From JAGLQQ01 sp043806135 (lineage in GTDB: Bacteria > Omnitrophota > Gorgyraeia > B26-G9), in the NCBI GenBank assembly GCA_043806135.1, contig JAZDHG010000106.1:1-55661 (forward strand): a DNA stretch of 55,661 nt, in the 5' to 3' direction. Positions 13,878-23,119 of the stretch are shown here, in pieces. The notes beneath the pieces are model-generated. The model had not been told where the DNA came from. It saw only the letters and a list, made by a program, of their open reading frames with translations, and did not search any database. The translations under genes and the position numbers were made by a program. Position 1 is the stretch's first letter. Every line of letters begins with the position of its first letter.

Positions 13878-14942
13878 ATGCGCATAATTCGCAGAAGATC
13901 AAGGAAAATAAAAACAGGAAATATTTTTATCGGAGGCAAAGCCCCGATCAGTGTTCAGTCAATGACAACGACAGACACAAAGGATGTAAAGGCAACCGTT
14001 GCACAGATAAAACAGTTAGAAAAGCTGGGGTGCCGGATAATAAGGGTTGCCGTGCTTGATGAAGAAGCGGCAAAGGCAATCCGCAGTATAAAAAAGAAAG
14101 TAAAAATACCGCTTGTTGCCGATATTCATTTTGATTATCGCCTGGCACTTTTGTCGATAGAAAACGGAGCGGATAAAATAAGGCTGAATCCCGGAAATAT
14201 TCAGAAAAAATCGCATATAGAAGCGGTTTTAAAGCTGGCCAAAGAAAAGAAAGTGCCTATAAGAATCGGGCTTAATTCCGGATCAGTGAAAAGAAGTAAG
14301 TCTGGCGGTATTGTGGGTGATATGATTAAAGCAGCTTTGTCATATGAGCGGTTATTTAAGCAATTTGAATTTAATGATATTATCTTCTCTTTTAAAACAC
14401 CTGATGTTTTAAGCACTATTGAGGCTTACCGCAGATTTGCAAGTTTAAGCGATGCTCCTCTTCATCTAGGTCTTACAGCTGCAGGCCCAGAACATGAAGG
14501 GATAGTTAAATCAAGCATTGCTCTCGGTTGTTTGCTTCTTGAAGGCATTGGAGATACCTTGCGTGTTTCTCTGACTGCGGATCCCGTAAAGGAGGTTGAA
14601 GCGGGTAAGCGGATATTATCAGCGCTTGGCCTTTTAAATGAAGGTATAGAAATAATTTCATGTCCCACTTGCGGCCGCTGTACAATTGATCTTGTGGATA
14701 TTGTAAATAAGTGCGAAAAAGCATTAAAACCCTTTAACAAAAAGCTTCCTGACCGAAAACTCAAAGTGGCAATTATGGGCTGCATTGTGAACGGCCCAGG
14801 GGAGGCAAAAGATGCTGATATCGGTGTAGCATGGGGCGGTAAGAGCGGGTTATTGTTTAAAAAAGGTAAACAGATTAAACTTATTAAAAAGAAGGAACTG
14901 CTAAGTGCATTAGTTGCGGAGGTCAAAAATGAGGTGGTCTAA
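13878..14942 (+). CDS. ispG: 4-hydroxy-3-methylbut-2-en-1-yl diphosphate synthase (flavodoxin/ferredoxin)
   Basis: The 354-residue iron-sulfur enzyme catalyses the penultimate MEP-pathway step. The TIM barrel begins with GGKAPISVQSMTTTDTKDV; VADIHFDYRLAL and RLNPGNI are conserved. The cluster ligands are in SCPTCGRC (near residue 262) and MGCIVNGPGE (near 297). It follows rseP by 30 bp. The length equals the short bacterial type without the plant-type insert. Its end overlaps the proS start by 14 bp. Confidence 0.95.
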   Translation: MRIIRRRSRKIKTGNIFIGGKAPISVQSMTTTDTKDVKATVAQIKQLEKLGCRIIRVAVLDEEAAKAIRSIKKKVKIPLVADIHFDYRLALLSIENGADKIRLNPGNIQKKSHIEAVLKLAKEKKVPIRIGLNSGSVKRSKSGGIVGDMIKAALSYERLFKQFEFNDIIFSFKTPDVLSTIEAYRRFASLSDAPLHLGLTAAGPEHEGIVKSSIALGCLLLEGIGDTLRVSLTADPVKEVEAGKRILSALGLLNEGIEIISCPTCGRCTIDLVDIVNKCEKALKPFNKKLPDRKLKVAIMGCIVNGPGEAKDADIGVAWGGKSGLLFKKGKQIKLIKKKELLSALVAEVKNEVV

Positions 14943-16674
14943 GATACTATTACCGACATTGAAAGAGGTCCCTGCAGATGCAGAGGCTATCAGCCATATT
15001 TTAATGATCAGAGCAGGATTGATCCGCAAACTCACATCCGGTGTTTATACCTATCTGCCTTCTGGTCTGAGAGTATTGGCAAAGATAGAAAGAATTATTA
15101 GAGAGGAAATGAACTCTAAAGGTGCTCAGGAACTTTTGCTTCCGGCAATTCAGCCCTGTGAACTCTGGCAAAAAAGCGGGCGATTTGAGGCGCTGGGAGA
15201 GGATATGATCACCTTCACAGACCGTCATAAAAAGCTTAATGTCTTGGGCCCTACGCATGAGGAGGTTATTACAGCATTGGTTAAAAACGAGGTCAATTCA
15301 TACCGGCAGATGCCGCTTATTCTTTACCAGATCCAGACTAAATTTCGCGATGAAGCCCGGCCTCGATATGGTGTAATACGATCGAGGGAATTTATTATGA
15401 AGGATGCATACAGTTTTGACCAGGACATGCAAGGATTAGATGTTAGTTATGATAAAATGTATGACGCTTATTGCCGTATATTTAAGCGCTGCGGTTTGAA
15501 ATTTATTCCGGTTGAAGCTGATACGGGAATTATGGGTGGCGATGCATCACATGAGTTTATGGTTCTTGCTGATAGCGGTGAAGATAAAATTGCCCAGTGT
15601 GCAAAATGTTCATATGCCGCAAGTTTAGATAAAGCAGAGTGCTTAGCGCAAGTAAAAAGTGAAAAGTCATACTCTCCTCAAGGGCACAAGCAAGTTAAAA
15701 GTGAAAAGCAAGGATCGCTTCAAGATGTGAGTACGCCGGGGGTTAGCTCGGTGGCAGACGTGGCGTCTTTTTTAAAAGTTAGGGCAGATAAGTTGTTGAA
15801 AACGTTGATATATGAAAATGGTGATAACCCCGTAGCTGTGCTTGTACGCGGTGACCGTGAGATTAATGAGGCTAAACTTGCCAGGGTACTGAAATGCAAT
15901 TATCTTAAAATGGCCAGTGCTGAGTTTATAAAAAAAGCAACCAATGGTCCTGTTGGGTTCAGCGGGCCCGTGGGGTTAACCGGAATAGATGTAATAGCGG
16001 ATTATTTACTTAAAGGGGCTAGCGGATTGGTTGCCGGAGCAAACAAATTGGATATGCATACTACAGGTATTGATATTGAAAGGGACGTACGAGTTACGCA
16101 ATGGGCTGACATCAGAAACGTTACGGAAAACGATCCATGTCCGCGCTGCGGCGCAGATATCAAAATTCAACAGGCGATTGAAGTTGGTCATGTTTTTAAA
16201 CTAGGCACAAAATATACAAACTGTCTTGGGGCAACATATTTAGATGCTCAGGGTAAAGCGAACCAGATCGTTATGGGTTGTTACGGCATCGGAGTAACCA
16301 GAATTATTGCTGCATATCTAGAGCAAAATCATGATGATTTCGGTATTATCTGGTCTAAGACGATCAGTCCTTTCCAGGTACTTATCATGCCGCTTAATTC
16401 GGATAATAAAGAAATCATGCAAAAGGCGGAAAGTGTTTATAGCCGGCTTTTTGATAAAAACATAGAGGTGCTTTTTGATGACCGGGATATAAGGGCCGGG
16501 ATGAAATTTAAGGATGCCGATTTGATAGGTATTCCTATCCAGATCATAATCGGCGAAAAAAATTTAGCGCAGGGTATTATTGAAATAAAGTTACGCAAAA
16601 CAGGCCAGAGGCTGCAAATCAATTCAGGAGAAGCTGCCCAGAAAGTATTAAGCCTGATTGATGATCTGGAATAA
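14929..16674 (+). CDS. proS: Prolyl-tRNA synthetase, bacterial type with editing domain
   Basis: A 581-residue class II synthetase charging tRNA-Pro. Motif 2 and the active site are visible in GPTHEEVITAL, QIQTKFRDEARPRYGVIRSREFIMKDAYSFD, and motif 3 in MGCYGIGVTRIIAA. Between them, about residues 265-400, is the YbaK-like insertion that clears misacylated Ala-tRNA-Pro (FLKVRADKLLKTLIYENG...VGFSGPVGL). ATG 14929 has GGAGG six bases upstream inside ispG. Odd: the linker before the editing domain encodes QVKSEK twice, 14 codons apart, and the DNA there follows the same AAGTAAA/AAGTGAA heptad words seen in intergenic arrays. Confidence 0.95.
   Translation: MRWSKILLPTLKEVPADAEAISHILMIRAGLIRKLTSGVYTYLPSGLRVLAKIERIIREEMNSKGAQELLLPAIQPCELWQKSGRFEALGEDMITFTDRHKKLNVLGPTHEEVITALVKNEVNSYRQMPLILYQIQTKFRDEARPRYGVIRSREFIMKDAYSFDQDMQGLDVSYDKMYDAYCRIFKRCGLKFIPVEADTGIMGGDASHEFMVLADSGEDKIAQCAKCSYAASLDKAECLAQVKSEKSYSPQGHKQVKSEKQGSLQDVSTPGVSSVADVASFLKVRADKLLKTLIYENGDNPVAVLVRGDREINEAKLARVLKCNYLKMASAEFIKKATNGPVGFSGPVGLTGIDVIADYLLKGASGLVAGANKLDMHTTGIDIERDVRVTQWADIRNVTENDPCPRCGADIKIQQAIEVGHVFKLGTKYTNCLGATYLDAQGKANQIVMGCYGIGVTRIIAAYLEQNHDDFGIIWSKTISPFQVLIMPLNSDNKEIMQKAESVYSRLFDKNIEVLFDDRDIRAGMKFKDADLIGIPIQIIIGEKNLAQGIIEIKLRKTGQRLQINSGEAAQKVLSLIDDLE
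15649..15708. repeat. Heptad-type repeat inside proS
   Basis: CAAGTAAAAAGTGAAAAG at 15649-15666 recurs as CAAGTTAAAAGTGAAAAG at 15691-15708. The copies are exactly 42 bp apart, six heptads and also fourteen codons. They match the AAGTAAA arrays at 29152-29190 and 51308-51342. The multiple of 21 keeps the reading frame. Confidence 0.55.
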
Positions 16675-16711
16675 ATCTTGATAAATAAGTGACGTAACTA
16701 TTAAAAAAAAC

Positions 16712-16740
16712 TTGACATATATTGGTTAATATGTGAAAAT
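16712..16740 (+). promoter_or_regulatory. Promoter of the pilus/secretion operon
   Basis: TTGACA (16712-16717), a 17-bp spacer and GAAAAT (16735-16740) preceded by TGT as an extended -10. The -35 is perfect; the -10 is weak. It lies 69 bp upstream of the pilM-pilN fusion, after the proS stop. Confidence 0.5.
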
Positions 16741-16808
16741 AAATAACAACTGGTGGTTTAACAACTAACAGAAAAAAGGATTTTAACCTCTTAAATGGAT
16801 TTTAAGAT

Positions 16809-18464
16809 ATGGCTTTTTTCCGCAGTACAGTAGGACTTTATATCGGCCCAAAAACTGTTCAACTTGCTCAGCTGCAGGCTGTTGGGGGCAAGATACAGTT
16901 AACTAATTTCGTACATGTAGATATTTTTGAAGAAAAGCAAGCCGAAGGCACCGATAAAGACGAAGTTGTCGTAAATGCTATCCGCAAAGCTATTAATAAG
17001 TCAAAGATTGATCTAAGAAGAGTAAATACCGTGCTTATGCCGGGCATGGTTTTGCTTCGCTATTTTCAAATGCCTCGTATCAGTCCTGAAGAGATGGAAG
17101 AAGCTGTCCGTTTTGAGGCCCGCAAATACATACCGTTTAAACTTGAAGAAGCAGTGACCGGTTTTTATGTTCTTAAGGATGACCATGAAAGCAGAAAGTT
17201 GGGAATCCTTTCTCTTGTTACCAAAGAAGAGTCCATAAGGCATCATTTAACTATTCTGCATAAGGTGGGAATAAATCCTGTAGCTGTAGAAACAGCTTCA
17301 TTTGCTTTATTGCGCTTATTGGAACATTCACAGGAAATCGATAAGAAGAATTCAAACGTAGTCCTTTATATTTATGCGCAGAGGATAAATATAATAATCC
17401 TTAAAAACGGTATTCCTTATTTTGTGCGGGATATATCTCTGGCCAAAAAAGAAGAATGGATTGATGATGAAACTGCTGAATTTCTTATGGGCGGAAAAAT
17501 AAGCTCTCCGGATAGCCGCGGAGTGACGCTTGAGAATATGATCAGTGAACTGCGCATATCTCTTGAATACTATAAAAAAGAACTAGGTAAAGAGCAGGCA
17601 AGTAAGATCATTCTATGCGGTGAATTAGAGGACTTTGATGATGTTGATGTGGTTATGGAAGCAGCCAAAGACCAGCCGGATAATTCATGCCCTCTTGCTC
17701 TATATTTGCAAAAACAATTTGATCTGCCTGTTAGTACTATTGACCCTCTAAAAAACATAATAAGTCCTAAAGCCAAACCATTGCCGTATACTTTCCCGAT
17801 GCTGGCGGTTACTATCGGTGCCGGTTTAAGAAACCTGAGCAAATCAACTGTAGAAATTGATTTGTTTAGAGCGCGTAAGAAGACGAGCTTAAAGGCAAAA
17901 GTTTTTGTGGGTAAGATGATCATTGCCGGATTGGGCGGACTGGTTATCTGCTTTGTTGCTTTATTTGTGATCTTTTCTGTTTTTGTTAACAGAGAAAAAA
18001 ATCTCCTGGAGAAGGACAAAAGGGACAGACCGAAGTTCATGGATTTATCTCATTTTACTGATGATAACTTGAAAAATGGCCAGCAGGAAGTTCTTAAACG
18101 CTTGAATATCTATAAGAAACTGGTGGAAGACAGATTTGTGGTTACGGATAAATTAAGTGTTCTGCCCAAGACAACGCCTGAAGGGATTTGGCTGACGGCA
18201 ATTAACTTTTTCGTGATTTTTTCTCCTGACAAAACTGATTTCTCAAGTAATTATTCTCTGGGAGTAATCGGTAAGGTATTTTCTGAACAGAAAGGCGTTG
18301 AGATAGAGATGGTTAATACTTTTGCCGAGAGTCTTAAGACAGATGATATGTTTTTTGATGGATTCAAGGTTATAAAAACCGGTTCGGTGACAAAAGGTGA
18401 TTTTCAAGGTGTACCAGTCATGAGTTTTGAGCTTAATTGCTACTCTAATCCTGTTGAAAGATGA
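16809..18464 (+). CDS. PilM-PilN fusion, type IV pilus / T2SS inner-membrane platform protein
   Basis: The 551-residue protein joins two usual partners. Residues 1-360 are the actin-like PilM/GspL cytoplasmic domain: TVGLYIGPKTVQLAQL, MPRISPEEMEEAVRFEARKYIPF and a distal MLAVTIGAGLR segment. One transmembrane helix follows (about 370-395, IAGLGGLVICFVALFVIFSVF). Residues 398-551 resemble periplasmic PilN, with the coiled coil LEKDKRDRP...VLKRLNIYKKLVEDR and an RNF fold. In classic loci PilM and PilN are separate and bind through the PilN N-terminal peptide; here the link is covalent. It is the first gene of a machine operon with PilO- and PilP-like genes, a secretin and GspE. Confidence 0.8.
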   Translation: MAFFRSTVGLYIGPKTVQLAQLQAVGGKIQLTNFVHVDIFEEKQAEGTDKDEVVVNAIRKAINKSKIDLRRVNTVLMPGMVLLRYFQMPRISPEEMEEAVRFEARKYIPFKLEEAVTGFYVLKDDHESRKLGILSLVTKEESIRHHLTILHKVGINPVAVETASFALLRLLEHSQEIDKKNSNVVLYIYAQRINIIILKNGIPYFVRDISLAKKEEWIDDETAEFLMGGKISSPDSRGVTLENMISELRISLEYYKKELGKEQASKIILCGELEDFDDVDVVMEAAKDQPDNSCPLALYLQKQFDLPVSTIDPLKNIISPKAKPLPYTFPMLAVTIGAGLRNLSKSTVEIDLFRARKKTSLKAKVFVGKMIIAGLGGLVICFVALFVIFSVFVNREKNLLEKDKRDRPKFMDLSHFTDDNLKNGQQEVLKRLNIYKKLVEDRFVVTDKLSVLPKTTPEGIWLTAINFFVIFSPDKTDFSSNYSLGVIGKVFSEQKGVEIEMVNTFAESLKTDDMFFDGFKVIKTGSVTKGDFQGVPVMSFELNCYSNPVER

Positions 18465-18482
18465 TAAATTGCAAGGTAAATA

Positions 18483-19016
18483 ATGATTAAAAAGATTATC
18501 CCTCAAGAGATTCAGAAGTTATTATTAGCCGGGGTGACGGTTTTTGTCCTGATTTTTTTCTGGGGCGGGCGTTGGATGTATAAACAAAGTGATATTAGAT
18601 TAAAAAAAATGAAAATACAGCGTCAGCGGGTAAAGCTTGAAAATGAGGTTGGAGTCAACCTCAATGAATTGACTAAAATAAGAAAAAAAATGACAACCAT
18701 TCAGGAAAGTTCCCGCTTTTTGGCAGAGGTTGCAAAAATTGCCGGACAGCTAAATATGAAACTTACAGCTATTACGGCATTGCCAAGGGAAACACGTAAT
18801 GACTTTATAAAATTATCGGTAAGCCTTGAATTAGATACTACTTGTCACGAACTGGGACTGTTTGTCAGTAAGATTGAAAGCAGCGAAGTATTTATGGCTA
18901 TCGATAAGATGGAACTGAGTTCTGTGGTAACTGTTGAAAATGCAGAGTCACCTCAGATTTTGGCAAAATTAATAGTTAGTACAGTGTCGTTAACGGAAAC
19001 TCTTTTGGAAAAATGA
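18483..19016 (+). CDS. PilO/GspM-like inner-membrane protein
   Basis: A 177-residue protein with one N-terminal membrane helix (LLLAGVTVFVLIFFWGGRWMY), then a Lys-rich coiled coil (about 35-75) and a small C-terminal alpha/beta domain. This is the topology of PilO and GspM, which dimerise with PilN/GspL in the periplasm and align the machine. Sequence identity to named families is not obvious by eye, so the call rests on topology and position: 18 bp after the PilM-PilN fusion and overlapping the PilP-like gene by 4 bp. Confidence 0.65.
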   Translation: MIKKIIPQEIQKLLLAGVTVFVLIFFWGGRWMYKQSDIRLKKMKIQRQRVKLENEVGVNLNELTKIRKKMTTIQESSRFLAEVAKIAGQLNMKLTAITALPRETRNDFIKLSVSLELDTTCHELGLFVSKIESSEVFMAIDKMELSSVVTVENAESPQILAKLIVSTVSLTETLLEK

Positions 19017-19564
19017 GAAAAAAATATTATAAAAATTTATTTGTTATTTCAATGCTCATTGCAGCAATGTTTATGAGCACTTCAGTTGTATTTGCGGCCA
19101 AGCCTAAAAAACAGGATGGAAAAAAAACAGTTAAAAAGATAGATGAAAATATGCCTGATAATGCTCAAAAGAAAAAGGCCGAGAAAAAGGTCGAGAAAAA
19201 GGTCGAGAAAAAGGTGCGAACTGAAATTAAATATACAGGGTTTGAAGCCAAAAGAAATCCTTTTGCGCCGCCTTCACTTGTGGCGAAAATGCTTGCCAAA
19301 CCTGACAAGATTGGCGGTTTTGAGAAGATCGAATCAGTAAAGATACCTAAGATTGATGTGCAGGGAATAATATGGTCTCAGACTATGCCGCAGGTAATCA
19401 TTAACGGATCTGTAATGAAGGCTGGTGAGTATATAGATGATTTCCAGATAAAGGAAGTCACGAAAAACGGTATTATATTATTTTATAAAGGAAAAGATTA
19501 TTTGATGAAAATGCAGCAATACGAAAATAAGACTAAAAAAACAAAAAATAAAAGAAAAAGATAA
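19013..19564 (+). CDS. PilP/GspC-like periplasmic protein
   Basis: The 183-residue product has an N-terminal signal or anchor helix (LFVISMLIAAMFMSTSVVFAA). A Lys/Glu-repeat linker follows, with VEKK repeated three times around residues 59-70. The C-terminal domain (about 95-170) reads KRNPFAPP...IPKIDVQGIIWSQTMPQVIINGSVMKAGEYIDDFQIKEVTKNGIILFYKGK. This is the HR/PilP fold (RNPFxxP, then GIIw...aiINg...yxGDxI...V..I..dgV.L...g), which contacts the secretin N-domain. It precedes the secretin gene by 10 bp. The repeated VEKK codons (GTCGAGAAAAAG) suggest recent tandem slippage. Confidence 0.72.
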   Translation: MRKKYYKNLFVISMLIAAMFMSTSVVFAAKPKKQDGKKTVKKIDENMPDNAQKKKAEKKVEKKVEKKVRTEIKYTGFEAKRNPFAPPSLVAKMLAKPDKIGGFEKIESVKIPKIDVQGIIWSQTMPQVIINGSVMKAGEYIDDFQIKEVTKNGIILFYKGKDYLMKMQQYENKTKKTKNKRKR

Positions 19565-19574
19565 GGAGTTAGAA

Positions 19575-21191
19575 ATGAAAAGGATTTCCTTGTGGTTTGT
19601 GATGCTTGTGGTTTTTTTAGGCAGCATATCATTGATTTGCAGGGTAAATGTTTTCGCGAAAGAATCATATGAGATTGAGGATGATGTTGGAGTCGGAGAA
19701 GAAACTGGAGAGGGAATGGTTTCACTGGATTTTAAGGATGCTGATCTTAAGGATGTCCTCAAGGTGTTTTCGCAGCAGTCGGGATTGAATTTTGTTGCGG
19801 ACAGGAATATAGAAGATAAACTTATTACATTATATATGGATGAGGTGACTGTTGAGGATGCATTAAAGACACTATTAGATGCCAATAATCTAGGATTACG
19901 GCAAAATCTCGGAAGTAATATATTAATTGTAAGGCAAAAGCCTACTCTGCCGATCGAGACAGTAACCCGTGTTTATAAGATACAGTATTATCATGGCAAT
20001 GTTAGGCCGGGACAATACATGATGGGGGAAAAGGCTTCATCAGACGGTAAGGAGATCGGTACAGGTTGGCATTCTATAATCAAGCCGTTATTAAGTGAAT
20101 TCGGTAATGTTATTGCGTATACCAATATATTGATTATCACTGATGTTCCGGAGCGTTTTAAACTGATCGATCAGGTAATCAGTGAGATAGATAAACCGAT
20201 ACCTGAGGTTATGATCGAAGTCGAGCTTATAGAAACAACGGCAGATTTTTTAAAGGACCTGGGAGTTAAATGGACTAAGGAGTTTATGAAATATACCGGT
20301 GGGGCTATGCTTACTCCGTTGCCTTATACATCTTTTACAAGAAATGATTTTGGAAAAGCAGAAAGTCCGCTTGGTACGTCTGACGCTTTTTTCCGTTATG
20401 GCATCATATCTTCAACGGCCCTGAACTGGATACTGGAAATGCTGCAGACCGACACGAATACAAAATTTTTGTCAAAGCCCAGAATATTGGTTCAGGACAG
20501 GGAGTGGGCTGAAATCAAGGTGACTGAAAATAAGGTTGTGTCAGTAGTTACAATCGTTACCGACAATGAGACTAAAACATATGTTGAAAGATTGGAAGTT
20601 GGTACAATACTGCGATTAGTCCCGCTTATTAATGAAGAAGAAGGTTATGTTTCTATTCTGCTTGAACCTTCTGTATCAAGACCGACAGAATCAAAGTTTA
20701 CGGATACGAACGGAACCAGTTATATTGATCCCCAGATGAGAAGTATGAGGACTGTAGTTATGGCCAAAAGCGGAGAAACCGTGGCTGTGGGTGGTTTCAT
20801 AACAACTGAAGACGAGGAGACAAAAACAAAAGTTCCCTGGCTGGGAGATATTCCTTTGCTCGGTGCTTTATTCCGCCATACATCAAATGACCGTGTAGAT
20901 AAAGAAATGTTAATATTTATCACACCAAGAATTGTGGGCATAACGGAAAAGATGGAAATGTGGCGGACTGATTCTGCTGAAAAGACACAAGATGAACCTG
21001 CCCAGTCGAACAAAGAAATGGCAGCAGAACTTAGTGCCGCTGATCAGCAGGCTCCAGCGGACAAGCCGAAAGAAAAGACACGGGATATTAACGCGACCCT
21101 TCCCTTTAGGGAACAAGAGGAGTTGGGAAATTTGAATATTGATTTAACTTTAAAAAGTTCAAGCTTAGGGATTGTAGATCTAGTAAAATAG
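19575..21191 (+). CDS. Secretin (GspD/PilQ family)
   Basis: The 538-residue outer-membrane channel has a signal peptide (MKRISLWFVMLVVFLGSISL). An N0/STN domain follows (about 50-115, SLDFKDADLKDVLKVFSQQSGLNF), then a single KH-like N1 domain (about 130-210) and the secretin core from about 215 (PEVMIEVELIETTADFLKDLGVKW to VPWLGDIPLLGALFRHTSNDRVDKEMLIFITPRIV). It is shorter than typical GspD (about 650-700), lacking two of the repeated N-domains. The last about 90 residues are Glu/Ala/Gln-rich and could act like a pilotin-binding S-domain. AAGGAG precedes the ATG. Confidence 0.9.
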   Translation: MKRISLWFVMLVVFLGSISLICRVNVFAKESYEIEDDVGVGEETGEGMVSLDFKDADLKDVLKVFSQQSGLNFVADRNIEDKLITLYMDEVTVEDALKTLLDANNLGLRQNLGSNILIVRQKPTLPIETVTRVYKIQYYHGNVRPGQYMMGEKASSDGKEIGTGWHSIIKPLLSEFGNVIAYTNILIITDVPERFKLIDQVISEIDKPIPEVMIEVELIETTADFLKDLGVKWTKEFMKYTGGAMLTPLPYTSFTRNDFGKAESPLGTSDAFFRYGIISSTALNWILEMLQTDTNTKFLSKPRILVQDREWAEIKVTENKVVSVVTIVTDNETKTYVERLEVGTILRLVPLINEEEGYVSILLEPSVSRPTESKFTDTNGTSYIDPQMRSMRTVVMAKSGETVAVGGFITTEDEETKTKVPWLGDIPLLGALFRHTSNDRVDKEMLIFITPRIVGITEKMEMWRTDSAEKTQDEPAQSNKEMAAELSAADQQAPADKPKEKTRDINATLPFREQEELGNLNIDLTLKSSSLGIVDLVK

Positions 21192-21215
21192 AGCAAACAG
21201 ACAATTTATGCCAAT

Positions 21216-22907
21216 ATGATAAAATCAAATTTGAAATTAGGTGATATTTTAATAAAACAGGGACTGCTTAAGCCGGAGCAATTGAGTTATGCGCTTGAGG
21301 AGCAGCAGAAAAAGGGCGGTAAGCTCGGAGAAGTTCTTGTGGTTATGGAGTTTGTTACTGATCAGGATATTGCCAGTGCTCTCTCAAAGCAGTTAGGTGT
21401 TCTGTATGCTTCTATAGAAAAAGGTCTATTGCGTCCTAATCTCCATCAGGGATTAGAAAAACTTATTCCTCAAGATTATGCCAGATCCCGCAAGATAATT
21501 CCATTATCAAAACATCTTAATACAATGACCGTGGCCATGGTTGATCCTTTAGACCTGATCACGATTGATGATATTATGAAAATGACTGGATGTGACGTTA
21601 ATGTTGTGGTGACTACTCCTCCGGATATGAATCAGGCCTTGGCTGATTTCTATCAAAGTAAGGATTTGAAAAAGAAGAGTATTCAGGAGCAGTTTATTTT
21701 AATGGATACGGAAACTACGAGAGAGCAAAAGGTTGACGTATTGGATATTTTCTCGGAATCAGAAGCAGCTCCAGTAGTTAAATTCGTAGATCTGATTTTA
21801 GGAGATGCAATTGAGCAGGGTGCATCCGACATCCATCTAGAGCATTTTGAGTCAAGGATCAGTTTGCGTTACCGCATAGACGGTGTTCTTTATGATGCTA
21901 ATGCTCCGGATGCAAAAATGTATTTTGCCATCATTTCCCGTATGAAAATATTGGCAAAGATGGATATAGCCGAACGCCGTTTGCCTCAGGACGGCGGATT
22001 TTCCATAGCGTTCGGAGATAAGATTATTGATGTGCGTGCTTCGAGTATACCGACTATATTCGGAGAAAAGATGGTAATGCGTTTGCTTGACCAGGCAAAA
22101 CTGCCTTTGGAATTTGGATATCTTGGTTTTGATGAGTATGATTTAGAAATTATCAGAAAGGAAATATATAAGCCCTTCGGCATGATTTTTCTCACAGGGC
22201 CTACCGGTTCCGGTAAATCAACAACTCTTTATACTATTTTGAATGAAATTAAAACGCCAAGAAAAAACATTATCACTATAGAGGATCCGGTTGAATATAA
22301 GCTGGATGGAATCAATCAGGTGCAGGTAAAACCGCTTATCGGTTTAAATTTTTCAAATTCGCTGCGTTCATTTCTGCGCCAGGATCCTGACATTCTTATG
22401 GTCGGTGAAGTTCGTGATCTGGAGACTGCCCAGATGTGTATACGTGCTGCTTTGACCGGTCATTTGGTTTTAAGTACTTTGCATACTAATGATGCTCCTA
22501 CAGCTGTGACCAGAATAATGGACATTGGGATTGAACCGTTTTTGCTTGTTTCTGCGCTTAGGCTGGTAATTGCACAGAGACTTATACGCCGGCTTTGTGA
22601 AAAATGTAAAGAACAAGTAAAGCCTGATGTTCGCTTTAAGGACCTGGATATAAAGGACCCTGTTTATGAAGCTAAGGGATGCGAATTTTGTCGCTTTACC
22701 GGTTATAAAGGCCGCGTGGGTATATTTGAACTTCTTCACATTAATGAAGAAATAAGAAACATGATATATTATCGCAAATCAAGCGATGAAATCAGAAAAA
22801 GGGGGGAGTCAATGGGTATGCGTAGTCTTTATAAATGCGGAATTGAAAAAATGAAGCAGGGAGTTACGACTCTTGAAGAGGTAATCGCAGTCACTGTTTC
22901 TGATTAA
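21216..22907 (+). CDS. Type II secretion / type IV pilus assembly ATPase (GspE/PilB)
   Basis: A 563-residue cytoplasmic hexameric ATPase driving pilus or pseudopilus assembly. Residues 1-150 are an MshEN domain with KLGDILIKQGLLKPEQL (7-23, Q30) and a second KLGEVLV (36-42, Q59). This motif binds c-di-GMP in MshE, although there the first residue is Arg and here it is Lys. Walker A GPTGSGKST lies near 330, the Asp box and Walker B near DPDILMVGEVRD (about 390), and the zinc-binding tetracysteine is CEKC...CEFC (about 463-495). No PilT-type retraction ATPase is in the window. Confidence 0.93.
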   Translation: MIKSNLKLGDILIKQGLLKPEQLSYALEEQQKKGGKLGEVLVVMEFVTDQDIASALSKQLGVLYASIEKGLLRPNLHQGLEKLIPQDYARSRKIIPLSKHLNTMTVAMVDPLDLITIDDIMKMTGCDVNVVVTTPPDMNQALADFYQSKDLKKKSIQEQFILMDTETTREQKVDVLDIFSESEAAPVVKFVDLILGDAIEQGASDIHLEHFESRISLRYRIDGVLYDANAPDAKMYFAIISRMKILAKMDIAERRLPQDGGFSIAFGDKIIDVRASSIPTIFGEKMVMRLLDQAKLPLEFGYLGFDEYDLEIIRKEIYKPFGMIFLTGPTGSGKSTTLYTILNEIKTPRKNIITIEDPVEYKLDGINQVQVKPLIGLNFSNSLRSFLRQDPDILMVGEVRDLETAQMCIRAALTGHLVLSTLHTNDAPTAVTRIMDIGIEPFLLVSALRLVIAQRLIRRLCEKCKEQVKPDVRFKDLDIKDPVYEAKGCEFCRFTGYKGRVGIFELLHINEEIRNMIYYRKSSDEIRKRGESMGMRSLYKCGIEKMKQGVTTLEEVIAVTVSD

Positions 22908-22978
22908 AAGCAAGTCCTTCCTAAATAGATGCTTGTGTGCTATAGTATTAACGACAGAATCAAATAATGATAAATCAA

Positions 22979-23056
22979 CGGGTCATTCTTAATTGTTTTG
23001 AATAGGTTTTTATAACTTAATGATCCGCAGGTTCTTTCATCTCACTTAAACAAGAA
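22979..23056. repeat. GGTTCTTTC hairpin repeat, copy B
   Basis: The head GGGTCATTCTTAATTG is followed by GAATAGGTTTTTATAAC, a variable middle, then GGTTCTTTC, ATCTCACTTAAACAA and GAAAGAACC, a perfect 9-bp stem. It aligns along its whole length with copy C at 30899-30987. It lies between gspE and gspF/pilC and may separate the two transcription units. Confidence 0.7.
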
Positions 23057-23119
23057 AGAACCATAAATTCCCTGATTAGTGATTTAGCGCAAGTTTAAGA
23101 TGAGGAGAACCGGTAGTAG

